Below are positions 54,301 to 62,224 of a DNA stretch of 64,000 bases, in pieces. The notes beneath the pieces are model-generated. The model did no database searches. It worked only from the letters and a program-made list of their open reading frames with translations, and was not told where the DNA came from. The translations under genes were made by a program, and so were the position numbers. Where the stretch lies: contig NZ_CP012673.1 in the NCBI RefSeq assembly GCF_002950945.1, positions 10,740,501 to 10,804,500 of the forward strand. Direction: 5' to 3'. Every line of letters starts with the position of its first letter. The stretch's first letter is position 1. Source of the DNA: Sorangium cellulosum. GTDB lineage: Bacteria > Myxococcota_A > Polyangia > Polyangiales > Polyangiaceae.

Positions 54301-57300
54301 CGCAGTCCAGTTCTCCAGGGTGAACATCGTCTGGTAGAGCGGGTTACGGCTCAGGTCCCGCGGCATGCCCAGCGCTTCCACCACCCGATCGAAGGGCACG
54401 TTGGCGTGCGCGTATGCCTCCAGGCACACCCGCTTCACTCTCCCCAGCGCCTCTGCGAATGTCGGGTTCCCTCCGAGCCGCGTCCGCAGCGCCAGCGTGT
54501 TGACGAAGAAGCCGATCAGGGGCTCCATCTCCGCGCGCGTCCGGTTGTCGATGGGCGTGCCCGTGCAGACCTCCTCCTGTCGACTGTAGCGAGAGAGCAG
54601 GACCTGCCACGCTCCCAGCAGCACCATGAACAGCGTGGCTCCCTGCTGCCGCGCCAAGCGCTGGAGCTTGGAGGCGAGCTCTGGCTGAAGCCTCATGGGC
54701 ACGGAGCCTCCACGGAAGCTGAACTCAGGCGGGCGAGGATGGTCCAGAGGAAGCTCCAGCGGCGCGCAGCCCTCGAGCTGCCCCTTCCAGTAAGACAGCT
54801 CCCGCTGCAGCCGCTCGTCCGTCAGGTAACCCCGCTGCCAGGCGGCCACGTCGGCCAGCTGCACCTTGAGCTCCGGCAGCGGCGAGCCCTGCTGCGCGCA
54901 GAAGGCGCTGTACAGGGCCGAGAGCTCGCGGAACAGCACGTTCGTCGACATGCCGTCAGAGACGATATGATGCACCGTCACCGAGAGGACATGATGCTCC
55001 TCATGGCAGCGCAACACGACGGTGCGGATCAGCGGCCCCCGCTGCACATCGAAGGGCTCCGCGGCCTCGGCCCGCAGCTGCCGGAGCATCTCCGCCTCCA
55101 CAGCGGACGCTGACTCACCCGTCACCGTGAGGACCGGCAGCGGCCAGGGCTCCGCTGCCTCGTGCAGCACCTGGACCAGGGCGTCACCGCGGCGTTCGAA
55201 GGTCGTGCGCAGCGCCTCGTGGCGGCGGACGATCTCGCCGAGCGCCCGCTGCAGGGCCGAGAGGTTCAGCGCGCCGCGCAGCCGCAGGGCGACGGCGATG
55301 TTGTAGACGGAGCGGCCAGGCACCATCTGGTTCAAGAACCACATCCACTGCTGGACGAACGAGACCTGCAGCGGCCCTCCTCGCGAGACGCGCGCAATCG
55401 GGTCCGCGAGGTGCGGGGGCAGGGCTGACTGCGAGGCGGCCAAGGCCTGGCAGAGCGCCTCCACCGAGGGCGCTTCAAACAAGGTTTGCAGCGGCAGCCC
55501 GATGCCCAGCGCGCTGCGGATGCGGGAGATCACCTGGACGGCCAGCAGCGAGTGCCCCCCCAACGCGAAGAAGCTGTCATGGATGCCGACCCGGTCCATG
55601 CGCAGCACTTGCGCGAAGACGTCCGCCACCATCTGCTCCATCGGCGTGCGCGGAGCAGCGTGTTCGGTTCGCCCGCTCTCCCGGGAGGGAGCGGGCAGTG
55701 CGCGACGGTCCACCTTGCCATTGGGGGTCAATGGAAGCGCCTCCAAGAGGACGATCGACTGCGGAACCAGATGCGCGGGCAATTGCTGCTCCAGAAATCC
55801 TCGCACCTCCGAGGAATGAAGATGCTCACGCTGCTGCGGCACCACATAGGCCACGAGGCGTTGGTCGCCGGGGGCGTCCTCACGCACGGCCACCACTGCC
55901 TGACGAAGGCCCGGATGCCGGAGCAGCGCGCTCTCCACCTCTGCGGGCTCGATCCGGTAGCCGCGCAACTTCAGTTGCGTGTCTCCACGCCCCAGGTACT
56001 CCAGCGTGCCGTCCGGCAGCCACCGCGCCTGGTCCCCGGTCCGGTAGAGCCGGCCGTGCCCCCCCTCCTGGAACGGATCGGGCACAAAGCGTTCGGCTGT
56101 CAACGCCGGCTGCCCCCAGTAGCCCCGCGCCACCCCCTCGCCGCCGATGTAGAGCTCTCCCGGCGTCTGCACCGGGACAGGCTGCATCCATCTGTCGAGG
56201 ACGTATACTCGCACGTTGGGGAACGGCATCCCGATCGGCACTTCCCGGGCATTCTCCGGCGCTGCCGCGAGGACCATCGACGTGGAGATGGCGGTCAGCT
56301 CCGTCAGACCATAGGTGTTGATCAGCTCCGGCTGTCTTCCGACCCGGTCGAGCCATTGTGCCACCCGCTCCGGCGCCGCCCGCTCGCCGCCGATGAGGAC
56401 CCGCCGCAGCGTCCCCGGCAGGCGGATCTGGCCTGCTGTCATCGCCGCGACCAGCTCATGCCACCATGCGGTCGGCAGATCGACGTGCGTGATGCCCATC
56501 GCCTCGCATCGGGCCCAAAAAGCCTCGGGCGCGTCCAGCATGTCCGGTGTACGCAGCACCAGGGTCCCGCCGCTCGCCAGGCAGGGATAGATCTCCTCTC
56601 CGCTGGTGTCCCAGGAGAGCGCGGCGAACTGGAGCACACGGTCCTGAGCTCCTAGGGGCATGCGACGGAGAAAGCTCTGGGTGAAGTGCACCAGCGAGCG
56701 GTGCTGCACGACGACGCCCTTGGGGCGACCGGTGGAGCCGGAGGTATAGATGATGTAGGCGGCGCTCTCCGGGTGCGCGCCTTCCGGGGCGCGCGTCTCG
56801 CCTTCGGCGGATCCGCGCGCGAGGACGCCTGCCTGCGAGGGGCCCTCGGCGGTGACGGCGTGGGTGTCTGCATCCAGGAAGAACACCCGAGCTCGAGAGA
56901 GGGCCGGCCGAGCGGCGAGCCTTCGCTGCGTCAACACGAGGTGGACGCCGCTGTCCTCGATCATGAGCGAGATGCGCTCGTCCGGGTAGTCCGGATCCAG
57001 CGGCACGTAAGCGCCTCCGGCCTTGAGAATGCCGAGCAGCCCCGCCACCATTTCAATCGAACGCGTGAGGCACAGCCCGACCGGCACGTCGGAGCCGACC
57101 CCCTGTGCTCGAAGGACATGCGCCAGCCGATTCGCCCGCGTATTCAGCTCGGAATAGCTCAGCCGCCGGCCCTCGTGCTCCACGGCGATCGCATCTGGCG
57201 TCCTTCTCGCCTGCTCCTCGAACAGCTCGTGGATGCACTTGTCCTCTGCGAAATCGGCTTTCGTATCGTTCCACTGCGAGAGGACCTGCTGTCGCTCGGC

Positions 57301-58647
57301 CTCCGTCAGGCGCGGGAGCTCCTGGATCGGTGTATCGGGGCGGCGCAGGATCTCACCGAGCAGCAGCCCGATTCGATGGGCGAGCCGTTCAACGTCATCC
57401 GGCCCGAACAGGGCCCCGTTCCCATCGAACAGCAGGCGAATGTCGCCCTGCGCCTGGATGTCCTCGACATAGATGAACAACCCATGCTCCTGGAAACCGG
57501 CAGACAGGGTTCGGAAGACGACAGGCGCGCCGCCGAACTGGGCGTCGCAGGTGCCGCTCATGTACGACATGGTCACGTCGAATGGCCGAGGCCGATCCTG
57601 CTCCGAGAGGCCGATGGTACGACCGAGCTCGCCGAGCGGAAACCGTCGGTGCGGAGCCCCGCGCGCTCCCTCCTCCGCGATCGCGCGCAAGAGCTCGAGG
57701 AAGGTCATCTTCGTACCGAACCGGTACCAGGCCGAGAAGATGGTCGAGAACAATCCCACCGTCTGCTTGAAAGCAGGCGTCCGCCTGTTTTGCGAAAACA
57801 AGCCAACGGCCCAGTCGTCCCTCCCCCCGACGCGAACGAAATAGCAATACAACGCGCCCAAGATCATCTGGTTCAGGGTCGTCCGGTGCTCCGCCGCGAA
57901 CGCCCGCATCCGAGCGCAGAAGTCCTGATCCAGGTGCAGCTCGGACTGATAGCTCTTGCTGCCCTCCGCGGGTGAGATGCCGTGACGGCGCTGAAAGACC
58001 GGCTCGGGCAGCGTCGCGTAAACGTCCTTCCAGTAGGCCGCGTCTCGCTGGAACTGCTCGGAGGCGACGTACGCTCGGTCGTCCATCACGAAATCCATGT
58101 ACGAAGGCGCAGGCTCATCCGACAAGGGCTGTCCGGCCAGGAGCGCGTTGTACGCTTCGGCGGCGCGCTGGACGACCAGCGTCACCACCCAGCCGTCGAT
58201 AATCAAATGATGGTACTTCTTGAGCCAGTAGTACCGATTCTCCGCGACCTTGAGGAGCGCGAACCCGTACAATGGCTTCCCATAGAGCGAGAGCGGCTCA
58301 GCCACCTCGCGCAGCATCCATTGATGGGCTCTGGATTCGGCGTCGTCGTGCTCCGAAAGGTCGTGGTAGGTGAGGTTGACCGGAGCCCGCTCCAGGATCC
58401 GCTGGGTCGGTACCCCTTCACCCTCGACGAGCACGAGGCGGAACGCGTCATGCTGCGCAACGACGTACTCCAGGGCTCTTTCGAACAGGGCCACATCGAG
58501 CGTGCCATCGATCCGCACAGACGCGCTGGCATTGTAGAGCGGTATCTCCGGGTGCAGCATCTGGCCGAGCCAGATATCTTCTTGGAGGGTGGAGAGAGGG
58601 TAGGCTTTCGCTTCGTGCTTCATGTTCGAGTCGGACATGTCGCTCAT
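51376..58647 (-). CDS. Two-module nonribosomal peptide synthetase, C-A-PCP-C-A-PCP-TE, with Cys thioesterase
   Basis: 2423 residues. Order: condensation 1 (~15-445, HHLIIDG at 146-152), adenylation 1 (~470-985, IIYTSGSTGRPKG), PCP 1 (GGHSL, Ser1033), condensation 2 (~1092-1525, HHIVSDG at 1226-1232), adenylation 2 (~1550-2045, VIYTSGSTGQPKG), PCP 2 (GGRSL, Ser2097), thioesterase (~2140-2400). The TE nucleophile motif is VGFCFGG, with Cys2224 where Ser is usual; Glu2251 and His2377 stand where Asp and His are expected. Binding-pocket residues read by eye are DTEDLGTAI(K) for A1 and DIALTGEVW(K) for A2; neither is a confident amino-acid call. Starting with a C domain implies an acyl or upstream starter. 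ATG 58647 has only a weak binding site; ATGs at 58638 and 58623 are alternatives. No MbtH is seen in the window. Confidence 0.93.
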   Translation of the reverse strand: MSDMSDSNMKHEAKAYPLSTLQEDIWLGQMLHPEIPLYNASASVRIDGTLDVALFERALEYVVAQHDAFRLVLVEGEGVPTQRILERAPVNLTYHDLSEHDDAESRAHQWMLREVAEPLSLYGKPLYGFALLKVAENRYYWLKKYHHLIIDGWVVTLVVQRAAEAYNALLAGQPLSDEPAPSYMDFVMDDRAYVASEQFQRDAAYWKDVYATLPEPVFQRRHGISPAEGSKSYQSELHLDQDFCARMRAFAAEHRTTLNQMILGALYCYFVRVGGRDDWAVGLFSQNRRTPAFKQTVGLFSTIFSAWYRFGTKMTFLELLRAIAEEGARGAPHRRFPLGELGRTIGLSEQDRPRPFDVTMSYMSGTCDAQFGGAPVVFRTLSAGFQEHGLFIYVEDIQAQGDIRLLFDGNGALFGPDDVERLAHRIGLLLGEILRRPDTPIQELPRLTEAERQQVLSQWNDTKADFAEDKCIHELFEEQARRTPDAIAVEHEGRRLSYSELNTRANRLAHVLRAQGVGSDVPVGLCLTRSIEMVAGLLGILKAGGAYVPLDPDYPDERISLMIEDSGVHLVLTQRRLAARPALSRARVFFLDADTHAVTAEGPSQAGVLARGSAEGETRAPEGAHPESAAYIIYTSGSTGRPKGVVVQHRSLVHFTQSFLRRMPLGAQDRVLQFAALSWDTSGEEIYPCLASGGTLVLRTPDMLDAPEAFWARCEAMGITHVDLPTAWWHELVAAMTAGQIRLPGTLRRVLIGGERAAPERVAQWLDRVGRQPELINTYGLTELTAISTSMVLAAAPENAREVPIGMPFPNVRVYVLDRWMQPVPVQTPGELYIGGEGVARGYWGQPALTAERFVPDPFQEGGHGRLYRTGDQARWLPDGTLEYLGRGDTQLKLRGYRIEPAEVESALLRHPGLRQAVVAVREDAPGDQRLVAYVVPQQREHLHSSEVRGFLEQQLPAHLVPQSIVLLEALPLTPNGKVDRRALPAPSRESGRTEHAAPRTPMEQMVADVFAQVLRMDRVGIHDSFFALGGHSLLAVQVISRIRSALGIGLPLQTLFEAPSVEALCQALAASQSALPPHLADPIARVSRGGPLQVSFVQQWMWFLNQMVPGRSVYNIAVALRLRGALNLSALQRALGEIVRRHEALRTTFERRGDALVQVLHEAAEPWPLPVLTVTGESASAVEAEMLRQLRAEAAEPFDVQRGPLIRTVVLRCHEEHHVLSVTVHHIVSDGMSTNVLFRELSALYSAFCAQQGSPLPELKVQLADVAAWQRGYLTDERLQRELSYWKGQLEGCAPLELPLDHPRPPEFSFRGGSVPMRLQPELASKLQRLARQQGATLFMVLLGAWQVLLSRYSRQEEVCTGTPIDNRTRAEMEPLIGFFVNTLALRTRLGGNPTFAEALGRVKRVCLEAYAHANVPFDRVVEALGMPRDLSRNPLYQTMFTLENWTAEKMRLPGLLVSPLAVPNDATQFDLSLRLLEQEDGGLLGGIEYASDLFERSTAERVAGHYARLLEGIAEDPQRAIGELPLLTETERQQLVVAWNQTQAPHPEDRCIHQLFEAQAARTPEAVAVVSGDQQLTYRELNARANQLAHRLRAMGVLPDVLVGLCVERSPEMVVGLLGILKAGGAYVPLDPAYPQDRLAFMLQDTQAPLLLSQARLAERLPPCRAQRLFLDRDWQAIARESEADPACPAAPLDLSYVIYTSGSTGQPKGVAVTHRNLVHSIAARLRVYPEPVRRLLLVSSLAFDISTAQIFWTLCSGGALVLAPESFTGNPDGVTALIAAQRISHLLCVPSLYAFALEQPGAKLELSSLTTVTLGGEPIPTGLVAAHQERAAHAALYNEYGPTEATVWSSVYRITAADDAGRSVPIGRPIPNAELYILDRHLRPVPVGVSGELYIGGAGLARGYLRRPELSAQAFLPNPFAADPGARLYKTGDLGRFLPDGNIAFLGRLDHQVKIRGYRIELGEIEGVLSSHPAVGACAVLAREDAPGDKRLIAYAVPRHGHEANVASLRAHLTAQLPDYMLPSTFLLLEALPLTPNGKVDHRALPAPSPEREREEYLAPRTPVEQVLADAFAKVLRIDRVGIHDNFFALGGRSLLTVQLASLAERAGLSLSLRDIARYPTVAELASKLGQQQPRSCLVPLVEGSQPGAIVILPAVGGHLSAHMVGLAHGVGGSRPVVGLTTPAHAGTGPMPSTMEELCARYTQEILTQVPAGPLALVGFCFGGFPALELSIQLRDAGRDVEQVILLETTAPSVAKLSQQPFDRSIALLRVAGVWGLDVDPATLTRLTEEQAIRHVVVTISDADLARADAESTLRAILDSQEAHHGILNRWSPRIPEVPIHLLRRAESSEGDLPDYGWGAHTALAGIYGLPGDHFGIVRPPHLETTTRVLAELLARPASAEPRPGGPAPAQVHRAVARRP

Positions 58648-59178
58648 ACTCGGGCCCGTGCTTCGAAGGGAGGCGCGCAGAAAGGCATCAAAAAAAAGTG
58701 CCTACCATGTCGTTCATGCGTCTTCAAGGCGCAGCGCTCCTGCGTCGGCACGCTCACCTCTTCGGGGCGGCGTGCTCGCCTCCCCGTGACCCCCTAAATA
58801 GCCGATCCCGAATCGGCAACGTGCGAGCTGAGCGCGGGCCGCAGGCTAGCGGCAGCCCAAGTCGCGTGAATCTCCCTCGCTACCGCTGGCTCGGTTACAG
58901 CACCTGACAGACGCATCTCCCCGCCAGAGCCAGTACAGGAGAGCACGTCGAGCTGATAGGTCCGCCGCAAGCGCTTCCACGTTGCGCTCCGGAGGGGGTC
59001 TCGCGGCCCTGCGACCCGGCGGCAGCGCCGCGGACGCCGGATCCGGGCCGGGTACTGGCGCTGGGCGTCGATGTGATGATCCTGCGACGCCACTGGTCCC
59101 TGACGCGCGGGCTGGACTTCCACGACGCGCGGGCGCGGTCGCTCTTCGCTGCGGGCGCGGAAGGCGCGCCGCGCCTCA
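58648..59178. other. Region between P450 and NRPS
   Basis: 531 bases with no convincing gene. The NRPS promoter should be here. An A-rich stretch with flanking AGGCA/TGCCT (58691-58711) could form a small hairpin. A frame near 59060-59190 on the plus strand ends GVDVMILRRHWSLTRGL and may be a relic, but it has no start of its own. Confidence 0.4.
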
Positions 59179-60369
59179 TCACGCCGGCCTGAAGCGGAGC
59201 GGCAGCGACACGGGGCCGCGCACGGTGAGCGTGCGGTTATAAGGGATCTCCCCCGGCGCGCGGGTCACCTCGCTAATCCTCGGGATCAGCACCTCGAGCG
59301 CGACCTTGGCCTCCATCCGGGCGAGCGCCGCGCCGAGGCAGAAGTGCGCGCCGTGGCCGAACGTCAGGCTCGGCTGCCCGCGGTGGAGCTCGAAGCGCTC
59401 GGGATCCTTGAAGTGCAGCTCGTCGCGGTTCGCCGATCCCACGAGGGCCAGCACGAGCGATCCCGCGGGGATCACGGCCCCGGCCAGCGCGACGTCCGAG
59501 GTCGTGAGCCGGGGGACGGACTGGGTCGGGCCGTCATACCGCATCATCTCCTCGACGAACCTCGGGATGAGCTCGGGCGAGGCGCGCAGCCGCTCGAGCT
59601 CTTCGGGGCGCTCGGCGAGCAGGAGCATCGCGCTGCCGAGGAGGTGGGTGGTGGTCTCGAGGCCGCCGCCGAGCAGGCTGACGAGCAGATCGATGATCTC
59701 GCGGTCACCGAGCCGCTGGCCGCCGGCCTCGGCGCGGGCGAGCTCGCTCGCGAGGTCGTCCGCGGGCGAGCGCCTGCGGGCCTCGATCACCCCGGCCATG
59801 CAGAGGTCGAGCTCGGCGATCGTGGCGCGGACGCGGGCTTCGTGCTCGGGGCTCGCCGGCTCGGGCGTGACGGAGAGCAGATCGTCGATCCACCGCTTGA
59901 AGTGCCGCTCGAGCGCGTGATCCAGGCCGAGCAGCTCGCAGATGACGAACGCCGGCAGCGGCGCCGCGACCGCGTCGATGAAGTCGACCTCGCCGTCGAG
60001 CCGCGCCGCGAGCCGCTCGCACAGGCCGCGGGTGCGCTGCTCGACGCGCGCGATCGCCGGGGCCCCGAAGGACCGGCTCACCAGGCCGCGCAGCCTCGCG
60101 TGGTCCGGGCCATCCATGGCCAGGATCGAGCTCGCGAGCGGGTTGTGCCCGACCCACGCCGGCTGCCACGCCGCGCGGAACCCCTGGGACGAGAACCGCT
60201 CCGGGCTGCGCAGGACGGCGACCACATCGGCGTACCGGGTCACCGCCCACATCCCGCCTGGATCCACCTGACAGACCGGCGCCTCGCGGCGCATGGCGGC
60301 GTAGGGCGTATAAGGATCCGCCCGGAAGGCGGGCGTCATGATGTTCACGCGCTCGTTCATGCAATTCAT
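59179..60369 (-). CDS. Cytochrome P450
   Basis: 396 residues; ATG 60369 has CGGAGG nine bases upstream and is preferred over a further in-frame upstream codon. The soluble bacterial type has no membrane anchor. Motifs: I-helix LLGGGLETTTHLLG with the Thr for oxygen activation, K-helix EEMMRYDGPTQSVPR with ExxR, and the heme loop LTFGHGAHFCLGAALARME with the Cys ligand. It is a monooxygenase that needs ferredoxin and ferredoxin reductase, which are not in the window. It sits 531 bases upstream of the NRPS on the same strand and divergent from a sigma-54 activator, so peptide tailoring or degradation of an aromatic effector are both possible. Confidence 0.95.
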   Translation of the reverse strand: MNCMNERVNIMTPAFRADPYTPYAAMRREAPVCQVDPGGMWAVTRYADVVAVLRSPERFSSQGFRAAWQPAWVGHNPLASSILAMDGPDHARLRGLVSRSFGAPAIARVEQRTRGLCERLAARLDGEVDFIDAVAAPLPAFVICELLGLDHALERHFKRWIDDLLSVTPEPASPEHEARVRATIAELDLCMAGVIEARRRSPADDLASELARAEAGGQRLGDREIIDLLVSLLGGGLETTTHLLGSAMLLLAERPEELERLRASPELIPRFVEEMMRYDGPTQSVPRLTTSDVALAGAVIPAGSLVLALVGSANRDELHFKDPERFELHRGQPSLTFGHGAHFCLGAALARMEAKVALEVLIPRISEVTRAPGEIPYNRTLTVRGPVSLPLRFRPA

Positions 60370-60477
60370 GCGAAGAAGCCTCCGGGAGAGCCCCAGAGCA
60401 CGCGCCGGGCCTGCGCCCCGCGGGCCGCTCTCCACGCGAGATCCGGCGCGCGCGCGCCGCGCCTTCGCGACCGCCGG

Positions 60478-60508
60478 TCAAGGTGACCGGTCTATGCTGT
60501 CACCTTGA
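60478..60508. promoter_or_regulatory. Perfect 10-bp inverted repeat (operator candidate)
   Basis: TCAAGGTGAC (60478-60487) and GTCACCTTGA (60499-60508) are exact reverse complements separated by 11 bases, giving about two helical turns centre to centre. The site lies between the divergent P450 (start 60369) and activator (start 60520) genes and ends 11 bases before the activator's ATG. This fits a dimer-binding operator that could repress the activator gene or serve as an upstream activating sequence for the P450. Confidence 0.65.
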
Positions 60509-60519
60509 AGGGTCGCCGC

Positions 60520-62154
60520 ATGCGCGCAGCCGATCTCGAACTCTGGAAGCTGCTCGACGTCGACGCGCAGGAGGGCGTCGTCCGCTTCGCCGGGGAGCGC
60601 GCGGTCATCCTCGACGCCGGGGCGATCGGGATGCTGCGCAAGGAGCTCGTCCGGCTCGTGGGGACCGCGGGGGCGCGCGCCGTGCTCACGCGCTTCGGCG
60701 TCGCGCACGGCGCCCGCATGGCCGAGGCGATGGCGTCGCGGCTCGCCTGGGACAGCGACGCCGAGCTCCACGGCGCGGGGGCGCTGCTCCACACGCTGCA
60801 GGGCTTCATCCGGCTCGCCCCCGGGGACACCTCGCCCCTCGCGTCGGGCGGCGCCACGCTGCTCTCCTCGTACGAGGCCGAGCAGCACCTCGTGCACCTC
60901 GGCCGCGCGGAGGAGCCGGTCTGCTGGATGCTCGCCGGCATCGCGAGCGGCTACATGAGCCGCGCGACGGGCGAGGAGATCTACGTCGTCGAGGACCGGT
61001 GCATCGGCCGGGGCGACGCCGTCTGCCACTTCCAGGGCCGGACGCGCGCCGCGTGGGGCGCCGCGATCGAGGAGCACCTGCCGTTCTTCCGCGAGGGCGA
61101 CCTCGACGTGTCGCTGCGCGAGCTCGTCGCCGCGCGCGCGGCGGCCGGGCGGGCGCTCGTCGCGCGGGCCCGCGCCCTGCCCTCCGCCGCGCCGCGGGGC
61201 GAGCCCTTGCCCGCGCTCGTCGCGGAGAGCCCGGCGATGCAGCGCGCCCTCGAGCGCGCGCGGCGGGTCGCGCCGGTCGACTCCACGATCCTGCTCACGG
61301 GCGAGAGCGGCGCCGGCAAAGAGCGGGTGGCGCGGCTCATCCACGACGCCTCGGCGCGCGCCTCGGGCCCGTTCGTGGCGGTCAACTGCGCGGCCATCCC
61401 CGAGGCGCTCCTCGAGAGCGAGCTCTTCGGGCACACGCGCGGCGCGTTCACGGGCGCGAGCCACGACCGCGCCGGCCTCTTCGAGGCGGCGCGCGGGGGC
61501 ACGCTGCTGCTCGACGAGGTCGGCGAGATCCCGCCCGGGATGCAGGCGAAGCTCCTCCGCGCGCTCCAGGAGCGGCAGGTGCGCCGCGTCGGCGAGAACA
61601 CGAGCCGCCCTGTCGACGCCCGGATCCTCGCGGCGACGAACCGCGACCTCGCGGCCGACGCCGCGGCGGGGCGCTTTCGAAAGGACCTTTACTATCGGCT
61701 GCGGGTCATCGAGATCCACCTCCCCCCGCTGCGCGAGCGGCGGGAGGACATCGCGCCGCTCGCGCGGGCGCTGCTCGCGGCGGCGTCGCGCCGGCTGGAC
61801 CGGCCCGTCGCGGGCTTCACGCCCGAGGCCGAGGCCGCGCTCGAGCGCCACGTGTGGCCCGGCAACGTGCGCGAGCTGGAGAACGCCGTGGAGCACGCGG
61901 TCGCCCTCGCGACGGGCGACGTCGCCGGCCTCGACGACCTGCCGGACGACGTCCGAGGCGGCGGCGTGGCCGGCGGCGTCGATGCGACCGGCGGCGGCGC
62001 GCCCGCGCGCACGCTCGAGGAGGTCGAGCGGCGCGCCATCCTCGCCGCGCTCGATCGGCACGGCGGCAACCAGGCCCGCGCCGCGGCGGAGCTCGGGATC
62101 GGCGCGTCGACGCTCTACCGCAAGCTCAGGAGCTACGCGCGCGGCGCCGGGTAG
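60520..62154 (+). CDS. Sigma-54-dependent activator, XylR/DmpR-like with V4R domain
   Basis: 544 residues from ATG 60520 (GAAGGG upstream); a TTG at 60505 lies inside an inverted repeat and is less likely. The N-terminal ~200 residues form the XylR_N plus V4R sensory region (ELHGAGALLHTLQGFIRLAP, IASGYMSRATGEEIYVVEDR with CIGRGDAVCHF), which in relatives binds aromatic effectors. The AAA+ domain follows with Walker A GESGAGKE, GAFTGA (sigma-54 contact), GGTLLLDEVGEIPPGMQAKL, and ATNRDL. The C-terminus is a Fis-type HTH (AAELGIGASTLYRKL). It likely activates sigma-54 promoters in response to a small hydrophobic molecule. It is divergent from the P450 gene and may control it. Confidence 0.92.
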   Translation: MRAADLELWKLLDVDAQEGVVRFAGERAVILDAGAIGMLRKELVRLVGTAGARAVLTRFGVAHGARMAEAMASRLAWDSDAELHGAGALLHTLQGFIRLAPGDTSPLASGGATLLSSYEAEQHLVHLGRAEEPVCWMLAGIASGYMSRATGEEIYVVEDRCIGRGDAVCHFQGRTRAAWGAAIEEHLPFFREGDLDVSLRELVAARAAAGRALVARARALPSAAPRGEPLPALVAESPAMQRALERARRVAPVDSTILLTGESGAGKERVARLIHDASARASGPFVAVNCAAIPEALLESELFGHTRGAFTGASHDRAGLFEAARGGTLLLDEVGEIPPGMQAKLLRALQERQVRRVGENTSRPVDARILAATNRDLAADAAAGRFRKDLYYRLRVIEIHLPPLRERREDIAPLARALLAAASRRLDRPVAGFTPEAEAALERHVWPGNVRELENAVEHAVALATGDVAGLDDLPDDVRGGGVAGGVDATGGGAPARTLEEVERRAILAALDRHGGNQARAAAELGIGASTLYRKLRSYARGAG

Positions 62155-62224
62155 CGGGAGAATGAGCTAGAGTCCCCTCGCCCGCACACCCTTGCTCCTC
62201 GCATCTCCCCAGGGGGCGCTCGCC

